Shown here: positions 53,596-64,000 of the stretch, in pieces | Layout of the letters: the number at the start of each line of letters is the position of its first letter | Numbering within the stretch: the stretch's first letter is position 1 | NCBI GenBank assembly: GCA_037952775.1 | Contig: JBANAY010000004.1 | Location: forward strand, 4,092,001 to 4,156,000 | Origin: Clonostachys chloroleuca | Taxonomy: Eukaryota; Ascomycota; Sordariomycetes; Hypocreales; Bionectriaceae | DNA length: 64,000 bases | Direction: 5' to 3' | Position numbers and translations under genes: made by a program | Notes under the pieces: generated by a model | The model's database searches: none | What the model was told of the DNA's origin: nothing | What the model saw: the letters and a program-made list of their open reading frames with translations, nothing else

Positions 53596-56500
53596 CTACG
53601 TTTCGCGCGGATGACAAAGAGGGCAGCCGCCTCTCACCTTGTCCCGCAGCAGCCTCGCCCTCATGACCTTCCTGCCAACGCTGTACCGCTCGCTCTGGTC
53701 CGCATCCGGACCAAGATCTACATCTACTCTGCGTCCCTTTTGCAGTATATCCAAAAGATGGCTCACGTGGAAGACGTGGCCGCAAGAATACCCGAGCAAC
53801 ATCTCCATCTCCCATTCCGCAAAGGGCTCGAGGCACTGGGCGCAGTGCCCTGGCTTGGGTTTCTCGTGGTGATGTTCGGGCAGGGCATCGTCTTCTGCCA
53901 AACCATCCTTCTTCTTCTCAGTGGCGCCGGGTTCCTTTGTTTCGATATCGATATGGTCACTTGACTGGACGTCCACCTCAAATTTAAGCCCCTTCCGCTG
54001 CCCTGCCCGTAGAGCCGACTGGGCGGCTGCAACCTCACTACGTAGCACCCTCGCCACACCCGAGCTTATGCTGTACTGTATTTCATGCTCCTTCATCAAG
54101 TGTGTCAGACCCTCACGCAGGCCCTGGATTTCAAGCCCCTCGGGTATTCGTCTCACAAGCCGAATCGGATCGATGGCCGTCCCTGCTTGCTCAAGCAACC
54201 CGCGGATGAAACTCGGCTTGTCCATGCTATAGTTAAGCAGGTCGTCCCATAAGTCTGCGTCATCTTGTTCCTTGGCAAATTCGATGGCCTTGTGGACATT
54301 TTTGAGTCGGTCGATGATGAGGTAGAGGGCCCTCTTCATCTCTCCAGTCTTGGAGTAGAGGTAGACCAACTCGTCGTAGTAGGAGAACAACTCGCATTCT
54401 TCGACAGCCTAACAAGGTTGACGTTAGTAGATGTTACACAAGCCTTTGAAGTTCTTCGATTAGCACATACCTTTTCCAAAGAGTAAGAGGTCGAAGTCTT
54501 GATGAATTCCATCAGCAGGCTCCTGTCATATGTGGCGAACAAGTGGACAGCCAGATCAGCGAAATCATCAACCAAAGACTGACTATCCATGACAAGCCGA
54601 TCAACATGGTCTCCGCTATGTTCTCGTAGCCCTTCGCCCCGGTACAAGCCCCGCAGATAAAAGAAAAGATATAGATGTAGCTCCTGGGCAAGTAGCTGCT
54701 CTATCACAACATGGGGCTTCACCAAACCATGCTGTGCTTCCTCTACTAGCACGGTAATAGCCTCCCCTGTTGCGTCCTCCAAGTCTTTCTCGGACATTGT
54801 GGGGAGCTGTTCCGATGACACTCGCAGTCCAATGAAGCCAGGAATATCATCAGCGACAGCGTCCGCAAGATGGCTATCCTTGATCAATCGGAACGTTGAA
54901 TCAGCATCTTGAAGCTTGATATAACACTTTAACGCTTCCCGAAGGCGGCCATTGGCCTCGTGAAGATGGGCCAGGCTTTCAATGACTATTCGCCAATCAC
55001 GTCCTTTCTCCCCGTCCTCAATGCTGTCCTCGCGCACATCGCGGAACTTCAGCTGGTTTTCGAGAGTGGTAGCGATGGTATTGACATCAAAGAGATCGGT
55101 GGACCAGTGGTCTAACAGCTCTTTGAAACGAAGCTTGTCCGTCTGCAAATAATGCCCAAGGATGACTTCGTACATTGTCTTTGGAAGAGGTGGCGTCAGA
55201 GGATCTGAAGGGATGAAATTGGTAATCTCATCAAACCGCTTCGCTCCTGCAAAGGTCCAAAACCAGGACTCCCATTGCTTTGGTGTCTTCAAAACTTTAT
55301 TGCAAAGCCTTCCTGCCTCAAGCCATTTTCCTTCATCAACAAGCTGTTGCAGCCAAAGCTCACCAACTCTCCTCTTTTCCTTTTCAGTACTTGATAGAGA
55401 TTGCCTATAGCTTGAGTCGGCTACAGAATCGTCGTCATTGGATTCCTCGATGCTGTCCTGTGTTTTCGAAGGTGTTTGTGGGGTATCGGTAAACTTGTCT
55501 GGCGTGTCCGCTAGGATATCTGGGTTCTCGTCGAGAAGTTCCCAGGCTTGTTGATACTGCTGGCGTTCGATAAGCCACAGTAAATGATCTCCCATATCTC
55601 GCTTTGTCGCTAGGATGCAGTCATAAGGGCTGTGGATGAAGATTTTAGACCCAGGTTTCATCAACTTCGGGTGCACACCGAGCTGCTTAAATTGACCAGC
55701 CCGGGCGGGACCTCTGATGCTGCCTCCTACCCTGCTACTAGAGCCTGCATCATCGCCACTCTCGTGGCTTCTCACACTTGCCCCAGAGCTAAACAAAGAC
55801 CTGGGGTTGATTGCAGCGTTCCAAACGTCGGTTCCAATGCCAGCTATGGCCTCTAGAGCACCTCTGGATGATACCACTGCTGCTGCATTTCGAGGAGGTA
55901 GAACGCCGAGGTGGTAATCGCCCGCAGCAAGTCTTTCATATCGACTGATGGTCAGGCCGTCCCGGTCAACCTCTTCCTGGGAGTTGAGATCGATGAGCCG
56001 TAATTCTGGGCGTTGGTGGTTTGCGCGCCGACGTATGCCTCCTGATGGTTGGCTTCCCATAGATGTCGTAGACAACTGCTGTTTGTGCCCTCTTGCCGGG
56101 CTGCCGGGTACTGATGCAACCGACGCATCCTCATCCTCGTCGTCATCTTCGTCATGCGAGTATGCAAGTACCGCCAGAATGCTCTGCGTATACAAGGTAA
56201 TGCCGGAGATGATACAATCCAGGCGAAGGCTGGGGTCTCGTTAGTCCAAGTCCATATGAAAAGAGTTAGTGACTTACATCTTGACGATTTCGGGTCTTGC
56301 AGGATGCTTTTCCTTCGTATTTCTGCCCGCATTGGCTGCAATTGGGTGGATGTTCACTATCCAAATTGTTCCTCCCCAACCAACCACAAGCCTTTCCACA
56401 TTCTTCTTATTCTGAGTCGCCTGGCTCCTCAGTCTGTCGGCTGCCGGGGAGGATGTAGAGGTTGCATTCAGCTCAGTTTCTGTTTCTCGAGTCTCAAAGG

Positions 56501-57858
56501 CCTGCTCGTCGATCCATTCCACACGACCCTTCCAAACACTGGCCATCGTCTCCCACTCGTCAGTCTGTGGTCGGTCATAGTGACCAAACCTCTTCCAGGC
56601 ATGATTGGATTGCGGATTTTCAAGGTGGAGGTTTGACCGCATCAGCTTGATGCCATGCTCATTTAGCCAGACGACATATTTCCCGGACAGGGACCACTTG
56701 ATGGTGCTTATGGTGCCTTCTCCTGAGTGTTGGATCGTATCCTTGCCAGTGTTGGGACCAAGACCCATGCTACCTAGCCACCCAGCAGCTGTCGCCGCAG
56801 CTGTCCCCGTAGTTGTGGATGTGCTCTTGCCCAAGCCCCCACCTACTGTGACTATGAGCTCGCCAGCTAGACCTCCAGACACATAGGTGCGATCGGACTT
56901 GTATTCGGGTGACAGGGCAACGGCCTGCACTGGACGGGCAAAGTTACGTAGCTGAACGTCCCTCATGTCCATCAATGACTGTACGCACACATTTCCATCC
57001 ATAGATGAAGTGGCAATGTATATCTCGTTGGATGGTATCTTTGGGATTGGTTGAGGCTCGCGCGGCTTCCTGGATGTGGCAGCGGCAGATGCATCTGATT
57101 GGCGCGAACTCGGTCTGGCTTGCTGCTGCTGGGCGGCCAGCTTTTGAGGGAGCTCAGGGTTGTAAGGCGCCAGGGGTGAGGGATAGGGAGAGATCGAAAT
57201 ACTCGTCACCGAGGCAGAGTGGGCATGGTATACTCGTAGAGATTGGAAGGTGGGAAGCTGGTAGACGTGCTGTGAGGAATGTTAACAACCGGAACAGAGA
57301 AGTTGAAAGCGATACGTGCTTACAATGTTGCCGTTGTGCGTACCAACAATCTAGAGAATAGTCAGCTCATGAGAACGACACAGAACAAATCGGTGGGCTC
57401 CAGACCATCTTGTCTCCAGCAACAAGAAATGCGCTCGTCGCATCCCCATTTCTATACACACCCGCGAGGTGTTGCGTGAGTGGCGTGTACTTCAACTCTG
57501 GCTCCTCATCCTCGTCGCTGTCATCGTCATCCTCCTCGTCATCTTCTTCCTCTTCGTCCTCCTCTTCACCATCCTCTTCGTCTTCATCATCGTCGTCGTC
57601 TTGCTCCTCATTCTCCTGTGTTTCTTGGCTCTTCTGTTGCGCCTCTCGCTCGTCCACTACGTTGGCCTTAGGGCCGTCCTTTGAGGCTGCTTCACCGCTG
57701 CCCTTGGCATCATCTGCAGCTTGTGCACTATTCTCCGAAGCAGAATGGTCTTTGGGCGCCTGTTGCGACGCATCGGTAGCTTGGTCTAGAGAGCCGGCGG
57801 AGCGGTCCGGCTTGTCGCCCGAAGGGGGAGCTGGTCTGTCATCGCGACAGTCGGCCAC
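53596..57858 (-). CDS. VPS41: Vps41, vacuolar HOPS complex subunit
   Basis: Tethers membranes for fusion at the vacuole as a HOPS-complex subunit. Exons: from about 57858 to 57406, then 57350-57324 (27 bases, nine residues), 57269-56278, 56229-54471 and 54408-53596. All have GT..AG introns and matching phases, about 1,347 residues. An acidic N-terminal extension (residues 80-115, mostly D and E) leads into a WD40-like region (NEIYIATSSMDGNVCVQSL). A helical clathrin-heavy-chain-like repeat region follows (YPHDC-like block FIHSPYDCILATKRD, then LLDHWSTDLFDVNTIATTLE). A C-terminal RING-like zinc finger has CAQCLEPF, SCGHVFHVSHL and CPLCH. No in-frame ATG opens the first exon; the nearest ATGs (57868 and 57842) are in another frame, so the start is missing or a base is lost there. 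Confidence 0.85.
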
Positions 57859-58397
57859 GACTTGTCATCCTCGGGGCAATGGAGAAGCACCGGCACTGTT
57901 GCAGCTCGGATGAGGAGCAAGCGACGAGAGAGGGGGTCGGGAGCGTAGTTGAGGGAGAAATTGAATGAGGACTCTGGAGCCTGAAGCTTGGAAGGTAGGT
58001 AGCAATGCTGCGATCCGGCAGTCGTTAGGTAGCACCGACTTAATTAAAGATACCCTGCACCTACGTCACGAGTCGCGGAGCTATTGGCTTTGGCTTAGCG
58101 CGCGGCGGCCGAGCTTGTCGCGCCTAACTCAGGTCCCACCGCCGCTAATCCAGGCCAATCCAGGCCCTGGCCCAGCTGCCACTCGCTCACTACAACAGGC
58201 ACCAACCCCACTATCGCCTGGCCGCATTTCCAACAGCTTCAAGTCCATATTCCCCGAGGCCAAATCGAGGCGCGTCCCACCGCGTATTGCACCAGCTGTC
58301 CCAATGCCCTAGCCACGACCGAGCGACACTCAATCCGAGCTTTCGATCTTCTACCCGATCGCAGTGAGCCTTGGGGGGCTTATGGAGACCCTCCAAC
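57859..58397. other. Divergent promoter region, VPS41 / APC1
   Basis: About 540 bases between two divergent genes. It is GC-rich, without coding evidence. GGCCAATCCAGGCC near 58150 has a CCAAT-type core. Confidence 0.45.
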
Positions 58398-61300
58398 ATG
58401 GCGTCGGTCAAGTCCCTGGGTCTACATCACCCATCCGGACTGCGGCACGCGATCGATGAACAGATTCTCCCTGAGAACCCCCGGCCGACTCATACAAATG
58501 GACCGTTAACGTGGACGATTCCATGGGCAAGCGAGTGGAGGATGAACTTTTCGTGACCTCAACCTGCGTTATCTGGTCCCGAGGTGGCCTGGTCCGAAAA
58601 ACATTCAAGTTCGATGTCGAGAAGGAACTCATCACGCAAGCCCTCTTCGCCTATTTTCCAGCCTCTTCCGATGACAGCCATGATAAAAAGGGTGCTAAGG
58701 GCGAGCCGCGGCCCCGTTCCGGCCGGGCCAAGGCTTTGGTCGTCTTCTTCAAGACCAATGCTCACATCTACTTCCTTTCTGGCACCAGTCACACAATCCA
58801 CATGCCCTTCGAGGTCGAGTCTGCCTGCGCAGGTCCTATAGGCCTCATCATACAACGCAAGCAAAAGGCTGAAGGTCTTGCTCCTGTTTCTCTCAAATTC
58901 CCCCGAGTCCCGCCGAATTCATTCCTCTCGTCACAGCCAACCATCTCCAATCTCTCGCAACACTCTACTTTCTCTGTCGAGACGCTGGGAAAGCCCAAGG
59001 CACTCAATCTTGGGCTTGGATCCACGATTGGGAACATGTGGGATGCACGATTAGAGCAGCCTGAGTCCTCTTGGCCTCGACTCGTCTCTCTCACTGACCC
59101 CCTTCAAGACATTGGGTTAGTGGTCACTGACGGCCCGGACGGAACGAATACTCAAGATCCTAAAAGGGAGATATCAAAGCGGCCAAACTTCCTTCATTCT
59201 TCCGAGGAATTGATGCATGTGGAGCAAGTCACTGTCGGTAACGAGCCAATGACGCTGGCTGTGACTGTCCAACGAGAGGCGGGAACTTACACCGTGTGGC
59301 GACTGAGTTATCTTGAACAAGAAGACCCCTTCATCAAGCGGAAGAAGACAACGAAACAGAAAGGATCGCGGCGGCGAAGTTCCATGCAACCGCTGACGAA
59401 TGGACGAGATACCCCAGTTCACCCAAATATCCGCGAGAGCTTTGGTGCCCCGCTGCCAGGGAAAAGGCATAGAAAAAGCGAAAAGATTGAGAAGCCTCTC
59501 GACTTGGTCACTTCTTTAGAGCAGCAGGATAATGAGGATGCTGGTGCCAAAAGACGTAGCTCGCGGCGTGTTAGTTCTATGCTTGCTCGAGCCGATCTAT
59601 CTGCATCACATGAGAGGCCGGTCTTCACTGAACAGCCTCACAACCCCGGACACAGTACCTCGAAAAGACATGATTCAAATGGAAGTCAGTACGGTCGCTT
59701 GAGTTCTCACTTCAATCAACAGATCCATCCCAGCCTTGGGAGCCTTCTCGAAGCCCCTTTTGATATGGGACTTGATGAAGGTTTCAATAACATGGGGTTG
59801 GATGACCAAGACTTTGAAGGATTACAAAAAGAAGTACAATTTACCAAAATTCACAGCATGTCGCTCGATCAATCAAACCTTCGCTATTCAGTACGCGACA
59901 ATGCTTCACGAAACCAGTGCCGAGTCTTCATGTTGATGTCTCCACCGTTCGCTTGCAATGAGCCCTCTCGACACCAGCTTCTCATCGGCATCCAAGATCT
60001 AGTAGAGAAGCGCCTCAACTTTATTAGGCTGTACTTAACCTGCACCCAGAAATCAGAAGGAACTATATCAGCATCCAAAAGAGGCAATGTCGAAGACTCG
60101 CCAGATTCCGAGTTGATATCTATAAGCGCGGTGGAGCAGATCAAAGTCCAAAATGTTGTTGATTCGTGCAAGCTTGTCGACGGTGATCATGAAGTGGTTC
60201 TTGTTCTTTCTGAATCAATGGATGGCCGGCATGAATTAAGTACTCAAGCCCCTTGGAGCGAGTTGACCAAGGTTTCTGTGTCCCTTCTTTTCACTGAAGA
60301 CACGAGGAGTCTACAGTATCAAGGGAGAAGCATTGACCGAGATGTGAGGCAGAGGAAATCCGAGGTCATCGACTTTAGTAATGGTAGCATCGTTGGCCTT
60401 ATCCATCCCCGTGGCCGAGGTATTGTAGATGTTGTTGATACCGACGGCAGGCTCCATCAACTCCAGGTTCAAATTCAGCCTTCTTGCCCCCAAGTTCGCA
60501 AGGTCTTGAACTCTTGCAGTGGGATCCTTCCCGATAGCCTTGGAGTGCGTATTCATGCGGGATGGATGCATGTCATGCAGTGGCTACGTTCTCGTGGAGA
60601 TCCAGCTGCCTCATCAGAGTGGTCCGGCTTAGTGATACTCATTCTCTCCATGTTTCTCAACCTAGGGCGTGTGGAGACGCAAATATTCCAAACAACACGA
60701 CTGCCTGTACGAAAAAAAAAGCCTGCCTCTGGGTCTTTTGGATCTATCAAAGAGTCTGAAGACTGGAAAGCCTTAGAGGTGGGGGAGACTGTTCATTCGT
60801 TAGGATACCCTGTGTGGATGATGAACAAGGGATGGGAGGTTGCTCTTGATGAAGATCTCGAAGATCCGCTTTCGTCTCAGAACGACTCTCGATCGAACCC
60901 CAAATTCACTTCGAAGCACATCGCACTAGCAAAGGAATTTATGAATTCAAAGGTTGCCGATGCAGCCTTAGGGAATGACGGGTACTTGCCAACGGCTTTG
61001 AATCGAGGCGTGGAGAGCAGGAGAAGGGTGGCGGTCGATCTCTTCATGGGTCTTCATCTTTTACTCGAGGAGCAGAAACTCGACATAATGACGCCGGAAT
61101 ATGCCTCGCCTGGTCGAGTTGATCTCCGTGTTTTACTTTGCCAAATCGCGAGGTGGCTCAAGTGGGCTGATTTCTGGTCGGTCTATGAGCTTGGTGTTCA
61201 GGAAGACATCGATCAACGGCATGACTCTGGTAAGCCATCTTATCAAATTGTTCAAAGCTGCTGACTCTATTTCTGACTCTTGCTCAGAACTCAACCTCGT

Positions 61301-64000
61301 CCCATCGATACCTCAACCACCCCTTCGACCTGACATCTTTCTGTGGATACAATCTCGCTTAACCAGGGAAGGGGATGTTTCTTACCCAACACCAGCGGAT
61401 ATCTTCTATACTGGCTTAAATCTTCCCAAGCATAAAAGCAGATTTGATCCTCGATGGGACGAAATTGTACCTCGAACCCTCATCTTCAAGCGATTCTTCA
61501 GGCTGCTAAAGCGGGATGCCACAGCAGTTGATATGGTAGAAACAATGTATGAGTGTGGGATGACAACTCACTTTCTAGAAACGCTCCCCGAGGCCATTCT
61601 AGTTCCGTTCAAAGACGCCATATCCCTTTGCCAACCTCGCCCTCCATCATACTGGTCCCGAGATCTACTTGATTTCGTTAAAAGGGGAGATATCAGCTTA
61701 ATTCTAGAACCTACGGGCCGGCCTCGACCAGCGATTTCTAATATCTTGGTGCGTGACACTGATCTTCTCTTGCAAAGCTCATATACTAATACAATTATCA
61801 GACCCCAACTCACGTTGCAAGCTGGGACATCAAGCTCCTCTGCCAGAGTGTGGATGAGAGCAATGCTGGCTTTGACGAAGGTGAAGGCACAGAACGGCAG
61901 GCTGTTATTCGTGCCCTCTTCAAGGAAGATCGACGTCTAAATGAGGTTCAAGATCTTTTGTCAACACACAAATCCAGGGTCGTCCGTCTCGATCCCCAGC
62001 CTGACTGGTCAGAAAGCGTCTATCTTGAGATGCAAAAGGAGCTAGCCTCCAGAATAGCAACTGGCACACTGGCCATTCCAGCCGGCCGTGGGTTGCTTTA
62101 TTACAGCCTGCGTTTCCCGCTGATCACCCAGAAGTTTCACATTGGTGGATTCAATCTGAACTGCATTGTTCGACCAGCCAATGTTACTGTTGGTGTTGAC
62201 AAGACTCTATTCACGGAAGAAAAGGTTTGCTGGGGGTTCTTCCACCAGGGTGTGGCCGCAGGTCTAGCTATTTCACCTCAGGCCAAGGGCATAGATTCGT
62301 CCTGGATCCTGTACAACAAGCCTGGACAGGAACTCAGCAATCGGCATGCCGGTTTCCTCTTGGCACTTGGGCTGAATGGCCATCTCAAGGGCATTGCCAA
62401 ATGGGTTGCTTTCAAATACCTTACTCCAAAACATACCATGACCTCCATTGGCCTGTTGCTTGGACTTGCGGCATCGTATATTGGCACTATGGACTCGCTC
62501 ATCACGCGTCTCCTTTCCGTTCACGCTACCCGTATGCTGCCCAGAGGAGCTGCAGAGCTCAACTTGTCCCCTTTAACACAAACATCTGGTATAATGGGCA
62601 TCGGATTGCTGTACTGCAACAGTCAACACCGACGGATGAGCGAAATCATGCTCTCTGAAATCGAGCATATTGACGAGGAGGACGAGGAAGAACCATTGCG
62701 AAGCGAGTGTTACCGCTTAGCTGCAAGCTTTTCACTCGGGCTCATCAACCTGGGCAATGGAAACGACTTGAAGGGCCTCCATGATATGAAGCTAACAGAA
62801 AAGCTTCTCACATACGCCACCTCAACAAAAAAGGTAGAGCTGGTCCATATTCTAGACAGGGCTGCAGCAGGCGCCGTCATTGCAATCGCTCTCATCTTCA
62901 TGAAATCCGAGGATCAGATCGTGGCCCGCAAGATTGACGTTCCCGACTCCATCCTGCAGTTTGACTATGTTCGTCCGGATATCTTGCTATTGCGCACAGT
63001 TGCAAAGCATCTTATTTTGTGGTCCAAGATACAGCCCACCTTTGCCTGGATTCAGAAGAACTTGCCGACTGCGTATCGTCCGCGGTACAAACTCACTGGG
63101 ACCACAAGGCTGCGTTCCACTGATCTCCCATTCTTCAGTATCCTAGCCGGCATCTGCTTCTCGATCGCTTTGAGATACGCCGGCAGTACTTCCCATCGAG
63201 TCAGGGACCTGTTGCTGCACTACCTGGAACAATTCATGCGTATCACCAGGATCCCACCGACACTGACGGATCATCCAGATGCTACACCCCCTTACGATGA
63301 GGAGCTTGCGAGGTCGAATGCCCGGATGTGCCAGGACATTCTTGCCATTTCTGCTGCAATAGTCATGGCTGGTACTGGAGACATTCCTGTGCTCCGGCGT
63401 TTGCGTGCCCTGCATGGCCGCGACGATCCAGAAACACCATATGGCTCCCATCTCGCTGCCCATTTGGCGATCGGGGCGCTCTTCTTGGGCTGTGGAACTG
63501 CTACATTTGGCACCAGCAATCTAGCCATTGCTTCCCTTCTCATTGCATTTTATCCAATCTTCCCTAACGATGTGATGGATAACCGCTCCCATCTCCAGGC
63601 ATTCCGTCACTTCTGGGTTCTAGCCACCGAACAGCGTTGCCTTGTGGTCAAGGATGTACTCACCGGTCAGCCCGTGTCCGTTGCGATACAGATCAAGCTA
63701 CGCCAGCAGACCGCAGCCTCTTCGGCAGAGCCCGTCCTCTACCGCACGACTCCATGCCTGCTGCCTCCCCTCGACCAGATATCCCACATCTCCACCGATG
63801 CCGGCCACCAATTTTGGGATGTCGAGCTTGACTTCTCCAACTCGGAAGTGAGAGAGGCGTTCCAGAAGACCCAGAGCATCTACCTCAAGCGTAGACCGCT
63901 CCAAGATGCAGCGTTCACCTCAACTCTCCGAGCCCTCGGCAAGGACAACAAGGATCCCAACCCGCTAGACTGGGTTTTTGGTCTGGAGGCTCTGAAGGAA
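58398..64000 (+). CDS. APC1: APC1, anaphase-promoting complex subunit 1 (partial, frame break near start)
   Basis: Largest scaffold of the anaphase-promoting ubiquitin ligase (BimE in Aspergillus). It begins at the ATG at 58398 (MASVKSLGLHHPSGLRHAID), runs off the window at 64000, and is about 1,830 residues so far. Exons 58398-61229, 61288-61748 and 61802 onward. After QILPENP the frame must change: SYKWTVNVDDSMGKRVEDEL lies in the next frame, and one extra C in the run at 58478-58482 would join them. The N-terminal propeller region (TSTCVIWSRGGLVRKTF) is followed by a disordered basic insert (KKTTKQKGSRRRSS). The PC-repeat helical region has FHQGVAAGLAIS, HAGFLLALGLNGHL, LGLAASYIGTMD and LAAHLAIGALFLGCG. 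Divergent from VPS41. Confidence 0.88.

Noticed and set aside
57410..57913. Long serine-rich plus-strand frame opposite the VPS41 acidic tract
   Set aside because: It is the complement of the Asp/Glu repeat and has no independent support.
1..64000. tRNA, rRNA, CRISPR array or biosynthetic gene cluster
   Set aside because: No convincing tRNA arms with a GGTTCGAAT-type loop were seen, there are no regularly spaced repeats with unique spacers, and no PKS, NRPS or terpene cyclase core is present. A covariance-model tRNA scan would be decisive for the first.

Overview
The window is nuclear DNA of a filamentous ascomycete (Pezizomycotina), most likely a sordariomycete of the Hypocreales type. The grounds are many short introns (about 48-82 bases) with GT..AG ends and CTAAC/CTGAC-like branch sites, a Zn2Cys6 regulator, a PNP_UDP protein, a DUF6594 protein, a fungal TMEM16/Ist2 scramblase, and frequent ACCTACC/TAGGTAGG words between genes. 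The species cannot be fixed from sequence alone.

Layout. Bases 1-9.8 kb are gene-poor and poorly conserved: an F-box protein, a conserved-looking unknown, a small apparently frameshifted gene, and two highly acidic coding regions. At 10.1-12.5 kb lies a six-exon-candidate region resolved here as a five-exon TMEM16 scramblase/channel. At 13.2-17.1 kb is a degraded island: a SNF2 helicase pseudogene with two TAG codons and a frameshift, bracketed by diverged direct repeats, each invaded by a short inverted-repeat element of one family. A third copy of that element is at 38.2 kb. Next come a frameshifted nucleoside-phosphorylase-domain gene, a Zn2Cys6 factor and a cohesin-type (ESCO) zinc-finger protein without its acetyltransferase domain.

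From 23 kb on the genes are mostly housekeeping: V-ATPase assembly factor Vma12, mitochondrial COQ1, allantoinase (with a cluster of GATA sites upstream), a full-length ABCG transporter, an EBP-type sterol isomerase, a small mitochondrial LEA-like protein, a single-pass Ser/Thr-rich membrane protein, mitochondrial GatB, a DUF6594 membrane protein, an ABM-like protein, cytosolic AspRS, a small GPI-type wall protein with a long repetitive leader, the vacuolar tethering protein Vps41, and APC1 of the anaphase-promoting complex, which runs off the right edge.

The genes do not form an operon or an obvious biosynthetic cluster. Several otherwise good genes carry one- or two-base frame breaks (5.8, 18.6 and 58.5 kb, and possibly 57.8 kb). 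These may be true lesions in the island but are more likely sequencing errors in the essential genes. I saw no convincing tRNA, rRNA, CRISPR or complete autonomous transposon.
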